This document shows positions 45,532 to 57,148 of a stretch of 63,906 nt of DNA, in pieces. Under the pieces are notes generated by a model, which searched no databases, was not told the origin of the DNA, and saw only the letters and a list, made by a program, of their open reading frames with translations. This DNA is from Cryoendolithus antarcticus. Its lineage: Eukaryota > Ascomycota > Dothideomycetes > Cladosporiales > Cladosporiaceae. The stretch covers positions 1 through 63,906 of the forward strand of contig NAJO01000088.1 in NCBI GenBank assembly GCA_002077065.1. The letters are read 5' to 3'. The number at the start of each line of letters is the position of its first letter. Position 1 is the stretch's first letter. The translations under genes and the position numbers were made by a program.

Positions 45532-45756
45532 ATGAGCACGACTTCGCCTACCATAGCCGACTCAGATGTCACGCTTGACCACGACGAAGTGCTTGCTGCA
45601 GAAGGAAGACCCGATCAAGGTATGGAACCTGTCCCGTTTCGAGGACTTAAGTGCGTGGCTGGGGGCCCCTGCGCGGAACGCTTAACTAAGTACATAGACC
45701 TCGCAGGACGGTCCGGACGCACCATTTCTACCCCGCAAGACAGTGATGAGGGGTGA
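45532..45756 (+). CDS. Possible small two-exon hypothetical gene
   Basis: ATG at 45532 opens SPTIADSDVTLDHDEVLAAE. A plausible intron (GTATGG donor near 45620, TTAACTAAG branch, ACATAG acceptor at 45699) would join it in phase to DLAGRSGRTISTPQDSDEG and a stop. The unspliced frame is also open, so the intron is optional. The acidic, Ser/Thr-rich product resembles the N-terminus of a larger protein; no family recognised. Weak evidence. Confidence 0.25.
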   Translation: MSTTSPTIADSDVTLDHDEVLAAEGRPDQGMEPVPFRGLKCVAGGPCAERLTKYIDLAGRSGRTISTPQDSDEG

Positions 45757-46099
45757 CAACGCGAGGAGCGTGAGTGTGGTCAGCATCTTCATTTTATGGT
45801 GAATGGTTGGCACCTGAACCCCCGAAACTTGACCGAAGCATCAGGATCGATCTGGAGGAAAGGGGGAGGAGAAGAAAAGGTTCTCTTGGCTTACTTGTCA
45901 CGTGACCAATCTATATGATTCAGAACCAGGCGTTCGCTTGTCCTCGCGTGAGGAACTAGGCTTTCGCTCGCGAGTTGTGAGTGCCTAACATCAGCTCTCT
46001 ACACTCTTACGGACGTGACTAAACCTATGCCACGCACCTGCGCGAGCAGATTGTGAGCAATTCTGAACACGTGGACTGTTATGCCTGCCTTCATCGAAG

Positions 46100-46515
46100 G
46101 CATTCTTGACTTAGACTCTAGAGCAAAGGCGGTTGACCTCGAGCCACGGATCGTCAAACTACCTTTGGAATCGTTGGAGTGCCATGGAGTCAGGTTCGTG
46201 AATTGCGCTGACCGGAACGCTGTTCGTTCCGATCGTAGTGATGGCAAGCTAATTCGGGGTGTGGCACTGAAGTTGACTAGAGGTGCACTCGCTTTGAGCT
46301 GCATTTCTGTTGGCGATAAGTTCCCGTACTCGAACCGACCATCGTAGATATCATGCACTAGAGCGTCAGTATTACCGCCGTAAGTATTCGCCCGGATTTG
46401 TCGGAATATCTCCTGCGCCTCTGGTTCAGGTCGCGACTGGATCAGAAATAACAGAGCTCTGTTATTGTCACGATCTCGGACGAGGTCGTCGTTCTTGCGC
46501 CACAGAGCAGACCAT
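46100..46515 (-). pseudogene. Fragment resembling a Zn2Cys6 regulator middle region
   Basis: A minus-strand frame runs from about 46515: LLFLIQSRPEPEAQEIFRQI followed by RANTYGGNTDALVHDIYDG and FEYGNLSPTEMQL. The pattern SRPxxEAQEIxRxIRAN plus IxDGxxxxxL is common after the zinc cluster of many fungal C6 regulators. No zinc cluster is found upstream and the downstream half loses resemblance, so this is an isolated fragment. Confidence 0.4.
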
Positions 46516-46699
46516 CGACTTTCGCCCGCTTCGTCCTGATAATGACATAATGTTTCCGTAGTTTGACACCGTATGCATGATGGACTGCGGAATATGAGTG
46601 TCCACTAGTGCAGCAGAAGTTTAAGATGAGTCGCGTACCGTACGCCATCGCACTGCGTACAAAGTCAGTCAGAAACGCGGGAGAGAGTAAGGGACAACA

Positions 46700-47195
46700 C
46701 TCTTACCACTATGGCTTCTCGCCTGACACTCTTGTGAACGGCGAAATTCTCCGGAACGTGATCTAGTAGGGGTGAAGTTGAAAAGCCAAGATCGGTGGTA
46801 TGATCACAATGACCGATTACTTAACGAACAGACGCTGATATTTAGTACTACTCGGACACTTCGTAGAGAAACAGCTAAAGAGCGATATGTCTTAAGGATA
46901 ATTCAATAGACTAACGAGAAAAGGTTTCCGAGGGCTGCATCATGGATCTGGCTCGTTACAGAGGGTAGCTCGCCACGTAGGGATGGACGTTAGATCACGT
47001 TTCGAGGAGTCTCGCGATATCTAAGAGTGTCAGGCGAGAAGCCATAGTAGTAAAGAGTATTGCCCCGGAATTCTAAAGGGACCCGACACAAGGGACATGT
47101 ACCCGAGAGTTCCGTTTAGTGATAGATCAAGTGTTCTGATGTGGCGTGATTTGAACGTGCTCTAGTGTGCATAAGCGAGTCTTGTGAATCACGTC
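46700..47195. repeat. Rearranged dispersed repeat with internal inverted copy
   Basis: The segment about 46705-46770 (core ATGGCTTCTCGCCTGACACT) has an inverted copy at about 46990-47060 with scattered transitions. The direct part around 46740-46830 matches 26040-26130, and the part 47080-47195 is the inverse of 25870-25965. Differences between copies are mainly C/T and G/A. No transposase is encoded. It may be a MITE-like unit or shuffled remains of a gene family. Confidence 0.5.
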
Positions 47196-47211
47196 TGTCA
47201 ATGTATCTCGA

Positions 47212-47844
47212 TCAACGTATGCGCACGACAGCACCGAATAGAGCAGAACGCTGCGAGCTCTGTGCCACGATCTCTTTGTCACCGAGCACACGGTCATGTT
47301 GCATTGCGCCCTTGTAGAACGTCCGCGCATTGGACAATAGTGTCGGCGCACTATCCTCGATCGCAGCTGAAAGCCCGAGTCCAGGAGTGGTTGCAAAGCG
47401 GTAACGCAGCACCTCAGTGTCGGCTCTAAGCTCGTCCATCTTCGCTTTTCTCTCACGTGCATCCTCTGTGTTCAAGCCGGCAGCGCCACTTAACAGCGTC
47501 TGGGCTATAGCGAGCTGACTCTAGCATACACCGCCGTCAAGATTCCTGGACTCTTCGGCCTGATCAAGCGCGGACAGGAATGGCTCCTCCCTCGCCTTTG
47601 CCTCCGAGAATAGTGCGTGGGCATTGGTTTCCTTGCCAGGGAAGTCGAATACCTGCAGACGCTCGACGAAGGTCTTGAGACTGATCATATGAGCGCTGAA
47701 ACGCGCATGTGCTAGGTCTGCGAAGAGTATTCCGCGATCCAGGGCAGTAGACAGTCGGGCAGAGCTTTGGTCCTCCTCGGGCAGTAGAGATGTGTAGCGC
47801 GGTGCCTTACTTTCGGTAGCAGCAGAGGATTGACTCCGAGGCAC
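47212..47844 (-). CDS. Hypothetical helical protein, two exons
   Basis: Two minus-strand frames, 47844-47532 and 47465-47212, lie in the same reading direction and join in phase if a 66-nt intron (donor GTGTAT, acceptor CACAG) is removed, giving LDG-EDARERKAKMDELR. Unspliced, a TAG interrupts the frame. The product (about 188 aa) is mostly helical: ARFSAHMISLKTFVERLQVF, a charged EAKAREEPFLSALDQAEESR helix, then LRADTEVLRYRFATTPGLG. No family recognised. No in-frame ATG lies at the left end, so the true start is upstream, at an internal Met, or lost. Confidence 0.35.
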
Positions 47845-47855
47845 GCATTGACGAG

Positions 47856-48392
47856 ATGAACGACGACGCTCCGACTGCTGAACCCACTGCTGAATCTGTG
47901 GGGAGCTCTGAAGCAGAGGAGCAGACCGCCACCATTATCGCACTCATTGTTGCCAGCGATCTACTCGATACGGTTCATGCTTCACTTGCAGCATTGACGA
48001 CGCTTGTTGCCATCGACGACTCACCCGAACTAGGTGAGCTGGCAAACATGGCAGAAGCAATATGCATCTCGCGATCAATCCAGCGTCGAGATGAGTATGA
48101 AACGCACTACAGTGCGAAGCACCAGTACTGTACCGACCACTGGCAAAGGTGCGCGAATGAAGCGCCAGCTCTGTTTGTGTCCGCATCGCACTGGGCTGCG
48201 GCTTTCGTACTGCATGCTCCTGCACGACATGGAGAGATAAATCGACCACATTGCTATCCATTACAGGATAGGCAAGAAGATTATAAGAGATTGGAAGCTC
48301 TCAGCCCAGCTTATCAGTCTTTTGATGCAGCCCTATGGTTTAGCGAAACGGTCGTATCTCTGCTCTGTGCGATTTGGTATCAAGTCAAGTAG
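47856..48392 (+). CDS. Hypothetical single-exon protein
   Basis: A 178-aa frame from ATG 47856: acidic, Ala/Thr-rich N-terminus, hydrophobic helix IIALIVASDLLDTVHASLAA, then a mixed region (HWAAAFVLHAPARHGEINR) and an aromatic C-terminal segment ending IWYQVK. No signal peptide or domain recognised. It is divergent from the frame ending at 47844 with almost no space between, which makes it unlikely that both starts are real. Confidence 0.35.
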   Translation: MNDDAPTAEPTAESVGSSEAEEQTATIIALIVASDLLDTVHASLAALTTLVAIDDSPELGELANMAEAICISRSIQRRDEYETHYSAKHQYCTDHWQRCANEAPALFVSASHWAAAFVLHAPARHGEINRPHCYPLQDRQEDYKRLEALSPAYQSFDAALWFSETVVSLLCAIWYQVK

Positions 48393-51339
48393 GTGGCCTG
48401 CAATGATACGGCCTGATAGTGATGCAATCAGCTCATACAAAAATTGGAGAGCAGAGTGTCAGATATGGACATGATCGCAGTTTTGGAAGGCTTGCTAGAC
48501 ACTCGGCACTAGATGTAGGCTGGAATGTGCCTAGCGACAATGACTGAACCATTTACATAGGCTGCTCCGAAGCTTGGCGTGTCGCCCGAAGGAGTTGATG
48601 TTCATCTTGTGTGTTGATGTAGGATCAATATACTCAAACTGACGCCTCTATGATTAGTTCCGGCTTACTATCGCGCTCGGCTTGAGTTTTTTCGTGGTAG
48701 AGTGTGCGCAGGGCATTCCTGCTGCATGCTCGCTCTCAGCGCGTATCTCAAGCCAACTTGTTTACGCTATATCTCTACAATCGTAGCACCTGTCAACGAA
48801 GCGATCACGTTCATGGACTTCTCTGACATTCACAGTATCGCTGCTGTAACCAGGACGTAACGAGTGACAATGTCGACGCTTAGCAAGCAATCCAAGGGAT
48901 GACTGGCTGAGCTCAGCCCGATGCGACTGCACCTCCTCTATCAAAAGAACGAATGATGGTTGTTCCTTGTATCTCGACCTATTCTTGTGGCTCAGATCAT
49001 AGTGGCGTATGCTCGACATAACGCTGGGTTGTCTGCGGGGGATTGTTGGTTCTCGCAATCCCACATGAGGCACTCGCCACAAGCCGCGATCTCTGGCTTG
49101 ACAAACTCAGTGTCGACGTAATGATGGCGCATGCAGTCTGTGCGCTCTCCGACACACTCACGACCTGGGTCCATGTTCTCGCTTGGTGCAAGCTGCATGA
49201 TGTATCTAATATCTCCGTTGGGTATTCTCTACTTATTACTTCGTGCTAGCGAACCCCGAGCCTGACTTACCTCTATTATTGAGTGAGTGATACTCGTCCA
49301 TACAATCTTCATGTCGCTTGAGTCCGGTCAAGTCTTTGTGCTTTCGATTGATGACGAAGCGGTGATAGATCTTTTGTAAGACACTGCCAAGATAGGCCTT
49401 CGTAAGCACATTGGTCAGATACCTATCTTTCAACAAGGTTGGGAAGCAGGAAGTATACTATTGATTAGTCGCCGCGCGACACGACCGTTCACCATTGAAA
49501 TAAGTATTGCTGTCGAACCCAAGCGCGGTACGGAAAACGTGCGTTCATACGACTTTCGGCCGACAAAAGATGTACTCGGCTTGCTCTGATTGCGTGTCGC
49601 AGGTGATATCCCAGAGAAGATACGATTGTGAACCTGAGAGATACCTTTGGTATTACCTACTCGACCAGGGACTGGGAGGTGCAGTACTCAGGGCCGATCC
49701 AGCAGTTCTTACCAGCTCCCTTTCAATTTTTTAACCGTGCAACTCCGAAGCCTGCTTGAAGAATATGAATCCCGTTCCGTACCGTGTGCAGGTTCGCTGT
49801 TAGCTGCAACACGTTGCCTGCATCCAGAGCCTTGTCACAAGTGAGAAGACTCTACAATATGCTTATTGGTGGCGCAACAAGAGGAAGGGGCTTGCCCAAA
49901 TCGTCTGGTCGATAAGCGACGAAAGTGGATTCTGCTCGTGCTTGTGTCTGCCGCCGTAAACACGGACACTACCGTCACAGTCAAGACCGAGATCGTTCTG
50001 TCCTCATGCGCGAGCTCTGCTTCACCTCACGCTTCGATAAGATCATCATTTGAGAGCGACTTTGTCCTAGTTTCGCAGCGTTCCTCGCCCCCCTCTGGGT
50101 GGACATATGTAAGCGTTGCCGCAGGGACAACGTCCAAGGTCACCTCCGGCCGGCGCACGCTGAATACCGCGCGAGCCGATAATCAAGTCAAGCGCGAGTA
50201 GTCCTCCGCAAGCAGAGTCATCGAGCACAGCTCCGACTGAGCTGCCAAGGTGAAGCTCGAGCAAGGAATAGAGGTCAGCCGATGCATGCAGGAACTTCGC
50301 CTTGACATTAGCAACGCATTTCGGTTCAGCGATGATGTTTCGGACGGGAGAATTGCTCAGATTTTGGTTTGTAATGTTATCTGCCGTTGCGGAAGGGGGA
50401 GGCTAGGGGCAGGGTACGAGCTCTGAGTCAGAGGGAGCTTCGAGATGTTATGCACTTGTTATTGTCGATAGGTTCCTAGAGTCTAGGCGTGCGAATGTAA
50501 CTCGGGGTCTTGAATGCTCATAAGCGAGGTCACAGGACTGCTCCGTTGGGGCAGAAGTGAGACCATGTTGAGCTTAAAGAAGGCAACCGGTAATGCGCCA
50601 TGGCGTCGTGCGGACAGGGTTTGTGCCCACTGCGCGATAGCGTGAGACGCAGGCTGATTGCGGGCGGCCACAAGTCTAGCGTTAGCTCCAGCCTTGTGCG
50701 TTTTTATATGAGACACACCCGTCCGAGACTATCATGAGGCAGCCTGCGGATTGCGTGACGTCCCAACGCGCTACTAAAGAATTGGTATATCCTTTACAGC
50801 TACTCATGATATTCGCCTGCTGAAATCAGCGAACACTGTTCTCATCCGCTGCGCTGGTCAATCGAGATAGCTGTGCCCAAGCTCTCTTCAACATCACATT
50901 TAATACCGAAGTCACACGTGTCGGCGATTGAGGTTATGAAACAGAGCGGTGAAGGATACTATGAGTCATTATCCATTCTGTAAAAATGCGTCATGCATGA
51001 ATGCTGACGAATGTGCAGCCACACCTACGAGCTTCGGGCGTCACATTGTTCGACTTACGAGTAACTCATGCTCAACGACGGGACATGGGTCTATCATCAA
51101 GATGAATGGCCGACTGCTCGCGATACGTATGCCTTTACGCCTGCTTTGTTTGATGCAGAAAGTCGGCATGCACGTGGATCCGGCTCGCGTGGTAATGTGC
51201 GAGTTCCAGATAAGTTTAGAGACGAGTGTCACCTGTGTGATGAATGAGATCTGTCGAGTAGGCTCCGTACGGGCTACCACACGTCCTAGGCTGTATTTGC
51301 AGTCGATTACTATCACTCGGACGAGAGGCACGAAAGGGA
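48393..51339. other. Gene-poor interval
   Basis: Nearly 3 kb without a recognised gene. Frames up to about 110 codons occur (for example 49866-50201, Ser/Thr-rich) but overlap others and show no domain or splice signals. Confidence 0.35.
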
Positions 51340-53220
51340 ATCATTTGAAAAAGCACAGATTCGAAACCAGAACAGGCCGTTTTCTCCTACCCGCAGGCAA
51401 CGGTGTGTTCTTGGACTCGAATGCGATGCAGAACCAGACCATGACCTCGAACATGAACACGACTATGATGCCGACCCGGACTGGGAACACGAGCCAGGAG
51501 ACGATCCAGGCCATGACGGCGTTGAGGGACAAGGCCACGAACTTGAAGAACAGTTCCATCGAGTAGCTGGAGGAAGAGGCCATCGAGGCGATGATGAAGC
51601 CCTTGATCCCGACGGAGGACGAGGTGCTGATCATGGCGCTCATGGGGTACATGAAGGAGACCGGGAAGGACGGCCCAAGCTCGGAGTCGATCGAGCTGTG
51701 TTCAAGATGATGTACCCGTTTTCGGACTCGGTTATGGAGGAGGTCGGCGCCGAGATCAGGGTCGCGAGTATGTCCGACGACAGCAGCATCATCGTGGACT
51801 TCTTCGACACCAATGCCGAGGACGAGTAGATAGTCTAGTACGACACTAATGGCTCGAACGCGGGGCTAATGGTACGGCAGAGCATCTCCAGCACCAAAAC
51901 CATGTACATGAACTAGAAGATGGAGATGCATTTACACTTTGACTAGATCATCTCCAGCTATTTGTGCGGGAACTCGAGCGAGTTCCTCACTCTATACGTG
52001 CTCAAGTCCACGGACTCGCAGAAGTACTTGAAGTCGGAGCTGAATACGTAGCAGGCAAACTCCCAGTTCGGGATGGCAGACGTGACAAACGTGCTTGAGG
52101 GCGGTGGAACCGCTGAGACCATCGTACTGTACGAACCAGCGCGCGTACTGGTAGACGAGCTTGGACAAAGCCGAGGACTTGGTGGGGTTGAGCCTGATCA
52201 CGAGCTTGACGGTGGGCAAGGAGTCCGACACCCTCCACTTGGGCGGGGAGATGCCTCACATCATCATCGTCTTGAAGAGGATCACGTGGTCGTGACACAT
52301 CCCGTTGTGGGCCAACAGTACGACGTCGGACTCATCCGCAGTGCCGTTGCTGTGCTCATCCATAATCCTGCTGACCCACGTGATGAAGCTGTCGAATACA
52401 ATTGGGCTCGGAGATCATGCTCATGTACATCATGGGCGCGACCTTGTTGACGAAGGGGCTGTTGTCCTTCCTCGTGCTCGTCTTGAGGATCATGTCGAAA
52501 TGCTGCCCACTCATGGCCCTGGCGGACAACTGGTCGATCTCCATGCTAGAGGTAACCTAGGGGTCGTAAAAGATGAAGACTGTGTTCTTAAATATGAAGG
52601 AGTTGTCGATCTTGGTCTTGGTGATATCCAGAGTCGTGTGCGCGGTGCATGTGTTGAACCCGGCCCTGAGTGTCATGGCGTTGTACTGCAAGAAAGCGGA
52701 TGAGACGCTGCACCCGCTGGCCTGGCAGTGTACGAACTTGAACTCGCTGTCGTTCACGATGTTGGATGAGGGCATCCACACGTCGTCAATCGAGAGCCTG
52801 AACTTCATCTTGTGCTTGGACCTGTACATGCCCCTAGAGCTGGCGTCGCTCCTAGCCCTGGTCTCGGTCTCCACGTCGTTTTCGATCTCAGTCCCGCCCA
52901 TGATGGTGGTGTAGTACAAATCAGACCGGTGATCAACTTCGAGTCCAGGCGGTAGCTCATGCACACGACCAACATGCTAAAGTACGCGCAAAGTAAAGCC
53001 AAGTGAGCACCAACACCATCCTCTTCATCCTCTTCGTGCACGCGGTGATGATCTGCATCGAGTCCGTCCAGATAAGGCTTCACGTGTCCATCTAGCACAC
53101 CAACATGATGACGGACAGCAAGTTGATCGACGGCTTGACCGGGCTCAAGATGGAGGACGATGACTCGGACAGGAGTGTGAACGAGAGTGTGAACGGGGGT
53201 GGGAGGAAGGTGCTAGCGTA
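51340..53220 (-). pseudogene. GC3-rich island with DEDDh-exonuclease-like relic
   Basis: Composition changes sharply: one position in three is almost always G or C, unlike the flanks. Read on the minus strand from about 52960, coding-like pieces appear in order: MKFRLSIDDVWMPSSNIVND, then KNTVFIFYD followed by a TAG (52558-52560) and VTSSMEIDQLSARAMSGQHF. After a frame shift near 52390 come VVLLAHNGMCHDHVILFKTM and KWRVSDSLP, and after another near 52080 AIPNWEFACYVFSSDFKYF. The FYD/ID and AHNG..HD segments suit Exo I and Exo II motifs of DEDDh 3'-5' exonucleases. Downstream, after several TAG codons, a hydrophobic frame (51652-51341) has two membrane-like segments (NAVMAWIVSWLVF, VGIIVVFMFEVMVWF). 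Origin is unknown; a viral or mobile element source is an inference. The plus strand shares the same GC3 pattern, so strand choice rests on the motifs. Confidence 0.45.
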
Positions 53221-54752
53221 TCATACATACCTGGATCACATCACAGTCCCGCAGGTTTCGCCGCGTGCAGCGCTCGCTGGCAATGCCCGAAGCCGCATGC
53301 AGAACGCAGGAACCCGCTCCACAACACGTGAGCATCCGCGGCATCGTCCGTAGGACATCCCTGTCTGTAGCTCAACTTCGAGGAAGTCTGGCCACTGGCC
53401 AGTCTTGAACATGTCACTGACGGACAGAGTTTTCAGCGAGATAGCCTAGGTAGAATCGTAAGGAGGAAGGAGCATGTGGAGAGACTGCACGAAGATGCAG
53501 AGAACCTGGCGTAACGAAGAAGACCACAACTGTCTAGAGCTGATCGGGATAGCAGTGATGCACACCCTATGCTTCTCCACACGGATAGTGCTTTTCTCAT
53601 CTTAGGCTGTTTCTGAGACACCAAAATCCACAGAAGGAGATGCTTCGAGACGCCGACTGGATGGTACAGAAGGAGTTCACAGCACATTAATCTGCGTGGA
53701 CCCATTCGAAGAGAAAGTCACATAGCATCCCGGGCCCAAGGAGCAGGACGCGTCAAAAGCTCCGAACTGGCCCACGCCAGTCGATACGTGTCACTATCGA
53801 TTACAATTGAGCCTCGATGAAACCTAGCCACTTCCTATTACGCAGCGGCCGCCGCCTCCCCACGCTGCGCTACTTGCTGGCTGGAGCTTGCGGCCTGCAG
53901 AAGCATAATAGGAACAGCAAGGATCGTGGCACAAGAAGCATCAATCTTACCTATCGAGGGTATAAGGCCAAGGAGTTAGCTCCATGCACGCTCGCTCCTG
54001 TTGCCGCTACGCAGCCGATAACCCAATTCATTACGCTCAGATAGAGCGACTGGGAGCTAAGGTAGCACCAGCGGACTAAGCATGATGAGTGCAGGCGTTC
54101 CCAACCTCGGGCGCATGTACAGTCTAACGCCTCCCTCCTAGTGGTGGCGGCGAAGCGGCACACCGGAACCTATTGGCTGGGGCCTGCGACCGATCACCGT
54201 ACTCTTGCGGTGACTCCTGGGTGCTCGGTCATCGATCTCTATCACCGAGGCCAGTTGGGCCGCTACATCCCCGACAATTGTTGATGACTTGCTATAGACG
54301 CATGGGACAAGGAGGACATCGTTCAGGAAGTGCAGATCTAAAAGCCATTTTGGACTAGAGAGCAAAGCTCGAGCGCTCGACCTGCGAACTTACGAGGACG
54401 GTCGGCGGTATCTCCTTCGGTCAGCACGTGCGTTCATGGAGCATTCCGGGAAACATGCAGGACTCCACGACTTGTCGATCGTTAGGGGCCACCGCCTAGT
54501 TGCCCCCGGGCTGGACCGCGGGGTAAGATTCCGAGACATTGAGGAGACGAAGTTTATGTCTTGGTAGAGACATCCAAGTAGGTAAGGGGGCGATAAGTGT
54601 CTGAGGAAGAGTATAGCAGGGCCAGCTCTGGCTTTAATCGTCAATAATGCACGACCCCGAGCTTCACCTTCTTTCTTCACCTCTCGATATTGTAACAGTC
54701 CTACCGGCCTACCATTCATCGAAGCTCGACGAGACCCTCAACGACGGTCAGC
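53221..54752. other. Gene-poor interval
   Basis: About 1.5 kb with only short frames. The right end contains the promoter of the hydrophobin-like gene. Confidence 0.35.
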
Positions 54753-55154
54753 ATGGAGTTCACCCTCATTACTTTTGCTGCGTTGTTCAGCGTCATCGCG
54801 GCTACTCCAACACGTGGTGCTGGTGGTGTTCCAGGCCCACCAGCGGGCAAATTCTCGCACGTCAAACAGCAGTGCCAGGCTCACCACGCCAATATTCGCT
54901 GCTGCAACCTTGCTGGCGGGAACAATGGCGGCAACAACAAGTACGACGTTCAAGTTGGCGACCAAAGCATGGTGGGCACTTGTGACCAGGACATTACCCG
55001 TAAGTCTTTCCCACATGTCATATTCTCAGGTACGAAGCAGTGCGGCTAATGTGACTACTTCGTAGACGCCGATGGGAACAAACAGACGCAGGCGATCTGC
55101 TCTGTTACTGTTGCCTGCTACACCGGTGACGGCTGCATTGCCATTGCGCGCTAA
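54753..55154 (+). CDS. Hydrophobin-like small secreted cysteine-rich protein
   Basis: 111 aa from two exons (54753-54999, 55066-55154; 66-nt intron with GTAAGT donor, phase 1). Signal peptide MEFTLITFAALFSVIAATP. Cysteines fall at about residues 41, 50, 51, 77, 94, 100 and 106: C, CC, C, C, C, C, with a Gly/Asn-rich loop (LAGGNNGGNNKYD) between the CC pair and the fourth cysteine. This follows the class I hydrophobin layout, C-CC-C-C-CC-C, except that the second Cys of the later pair is Tyr101. Hydrophobins coat spores and hyphae and self-assemble at interfaces. With seven cysteines, one disulphide partner would be unpaired, so it is either a divergent hydrophobin-like protein or one with a damaging G-to-A change. 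Confidence 0.65.
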
Positions 55155-56494
55155 AGTGTAGAACCTGAGTACGGATGTACGGAGACTAGGAGAGGGGGAC
55201 CGCCCGGGTACGGTGGGAACAGCAGCAAGCACGGAGGCGAGATAGTGCACCTCGAACGCTTGGATGGAGTAGGGTCATAAGCAATGTAGTTTGGCATAAA
55301 CATTACGCTCCTTCTAAGTTGTCGACCCAGAAATAATCGTGTCCCGCTCAGCTCGTCACTCAAGTGCAGTTCAGTCCTTGATACAGCGACGTTTCATCGG
55401 CTCTTAGGCGACGGCAGTGTTACAGTAGACCCTGAGTCACGGCTAGGAAGACGCTAGCAGAAATGAAGGTGTCAAAGGCCAAAGCTCGAAGCGGCGATCG
55501 AAGCCAGATGATGTGTCCGAAAGACTTTTGTACTAACGACTGCAGCATTGGGTGGTGTACGACTACGATCGTGTCGTAGTACTAGTCCCCTTGAGTGGGA
55601 AACAGACCCTGCTAGTAGCGATGGGTTCCGCATTACCTCCCATGACATTCTCAGATACACTTATGGCGGAATACCGTACAACAAAATAGTGCTCAGGTCC
55701 ACGACAAGCCAGCACGGCTTGGTAAAGTCTCGCCTATTACGCCGTGATTCCTCTTCATGTCATAGAACAGCCGCATCTGGAAGCCTTCACTAAGACGTAA
55801 GGGCCTTTGAGAACAGACATACTGCACGTGACGCGAAGTCGCAAGAGGTTCGTGCAATGTGTAATGACATAGATCAATTGACCATGTACTGTCCGAAGAG
55901 CTATAACACCTCCAATGCGATAGGAGAGCACTTGGGCACAATACACGACTACTGATCATGATCGTGCCTTCAACAATACTACATCTAGCTGACAGATATC
56001 CTTGAGTCTTTCGTGATCACTCCATATACCATCGACTTCGTTCCTTCTTCGAAACTTTCTCCTTTACATCATACATACAAAGTCACTATGTACTAATGCT
56101 TGGAGCGAGGACAACGTTGGCATTGCCCAGACATACTTGGACACTCTGAAGTCTGGAATTAGTCACCTGAAGCCGAAGGATCAGAAGAAACTTACAATAT
56201 TAGCGTTGCAGCATACTATGGTTTGTGAAGATGTGGAACTTCCCCCTGCTCGAAGTGTCATTGATCAGCGAGCCGAGATAAAACTTATTGCAAGCACAGC
56301 ATGGCCGAGTATAGTTTAGATTACCTACCCATAGGTGAGCATGTCGTGGAATTGCCCGAGCCGTCCGTATTGCAGCAATATGGCGGGATGCCATTGCCGC
56401 GTTGGTTGCCTTGATTGACCGTAGTTACTACGAAGACTGCTGGCTTTGACTTCGTTGATCTCTGAGTGGAGGAGCTCAACGTGGAAGTAGTTGT
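55155..56494. other. Gene-poor interval
   Basis: About 1.3 kb between the 3' ends of two convergent genes. No recognised gene; frames are short and lack family resemblance. Confidence 0.35.
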
Positions 56495-57148
56495 CTACTG
56501 AGTGGGTGTGGAATCGGATGAGGCGGTGCCGCTCGTGGAGAACGAAGTCGAGCTGGTCTTAGTACTAGAGCTGCTCGATCGCGTCGACGAGGAGCTAGAT
56601 GTCAGGCTGCTCGAGGATGACGAAGTCGAGCGGGTCTTGGTGTTGGTCGACGATGGCGGAGCTATCCTTCTCGTCTTTGTCTTACCACTTCCCTCATTGC
56701 TCTTGCACTTGGGCTTCTTGTAGGCTTTCTTGAATGTTCCACCATTGCAGGAATTGTATGCACTATAAACATAAGCGAATGCATGAACTGGCCTGATTGC
56801 ACTTAAAGAGTGGACACATACCCGCCGTACTGATAGCCACAGCTATCATTCTCATAAGCAGTCGTCCAGCTTTAGTCAGTTCCGCTGTACACAGGCTTTG
56901 GCCCAGCGGCATCAACAGATCCGAAACACAGATCCTACGGGCTGGCAACTGGGCATCAGTCAAGCAAACAAGCATGAATCGGCAGGAGCGAACGAGGATC
57001 TTGCGTACCCGCCATACCTCTTGCCGTAGTCATCATTCACATAGTCGACACAGTAACAGGGGTCGTCCGTGCATGCAACCACTCTTGGGAAGACAGTAAC
57101 CAGGCCAATACTGAAAGCTAAGACAGCACCAATTGAGCTGACCTTCAT
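56495..57148 (-). CDS. Secreted Cys-rich protein with Ser/Thr-rich tail and duplicated exon module
   Basis: 151 aa from exons 57148-57009, 56869-56822 and 56762-56495; introns of 139 and 59 nt, both phase 2. Signal peptide MKVSSIGAVLAFSIGLVTVF, then a compact region with six cysteines (about 26, 31, 33, 57, 68, 82). Exon 1 ends DDYGKRYGG and exon 2 ends DSCGYQYGG, both with the splice inside the last Gly codon, so exon 2 looks like a duplicated module. A basic stretch (KKAYKKPKCK) leads into about 60 residues of Ser/Thr, typical of O-glycosylated cell-wall proteins; no GPI signal is evident. No family recognised. Candidate secreted surface protein or effector. A shorter acceptor for intron 1 exists near 56960 but breaks the frame. 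Confidence 0.6.

Noticed and set aside
50949..51566. 205-codon plus-strand frame
   Set aside because: Crosses from gene-poor DNA into the GC3-biased island, where the strong periodicity keeps frames open on both strands; the Met/Asn/Thr-rich product looks like an artefact of that bias.
52073..52914. Plus-strand frames inside the island (125, 132 and 113 codons)
   Set aside because: They oppose the minus-strand frames that carry exonuclease-like motifs and show no motif of their own.
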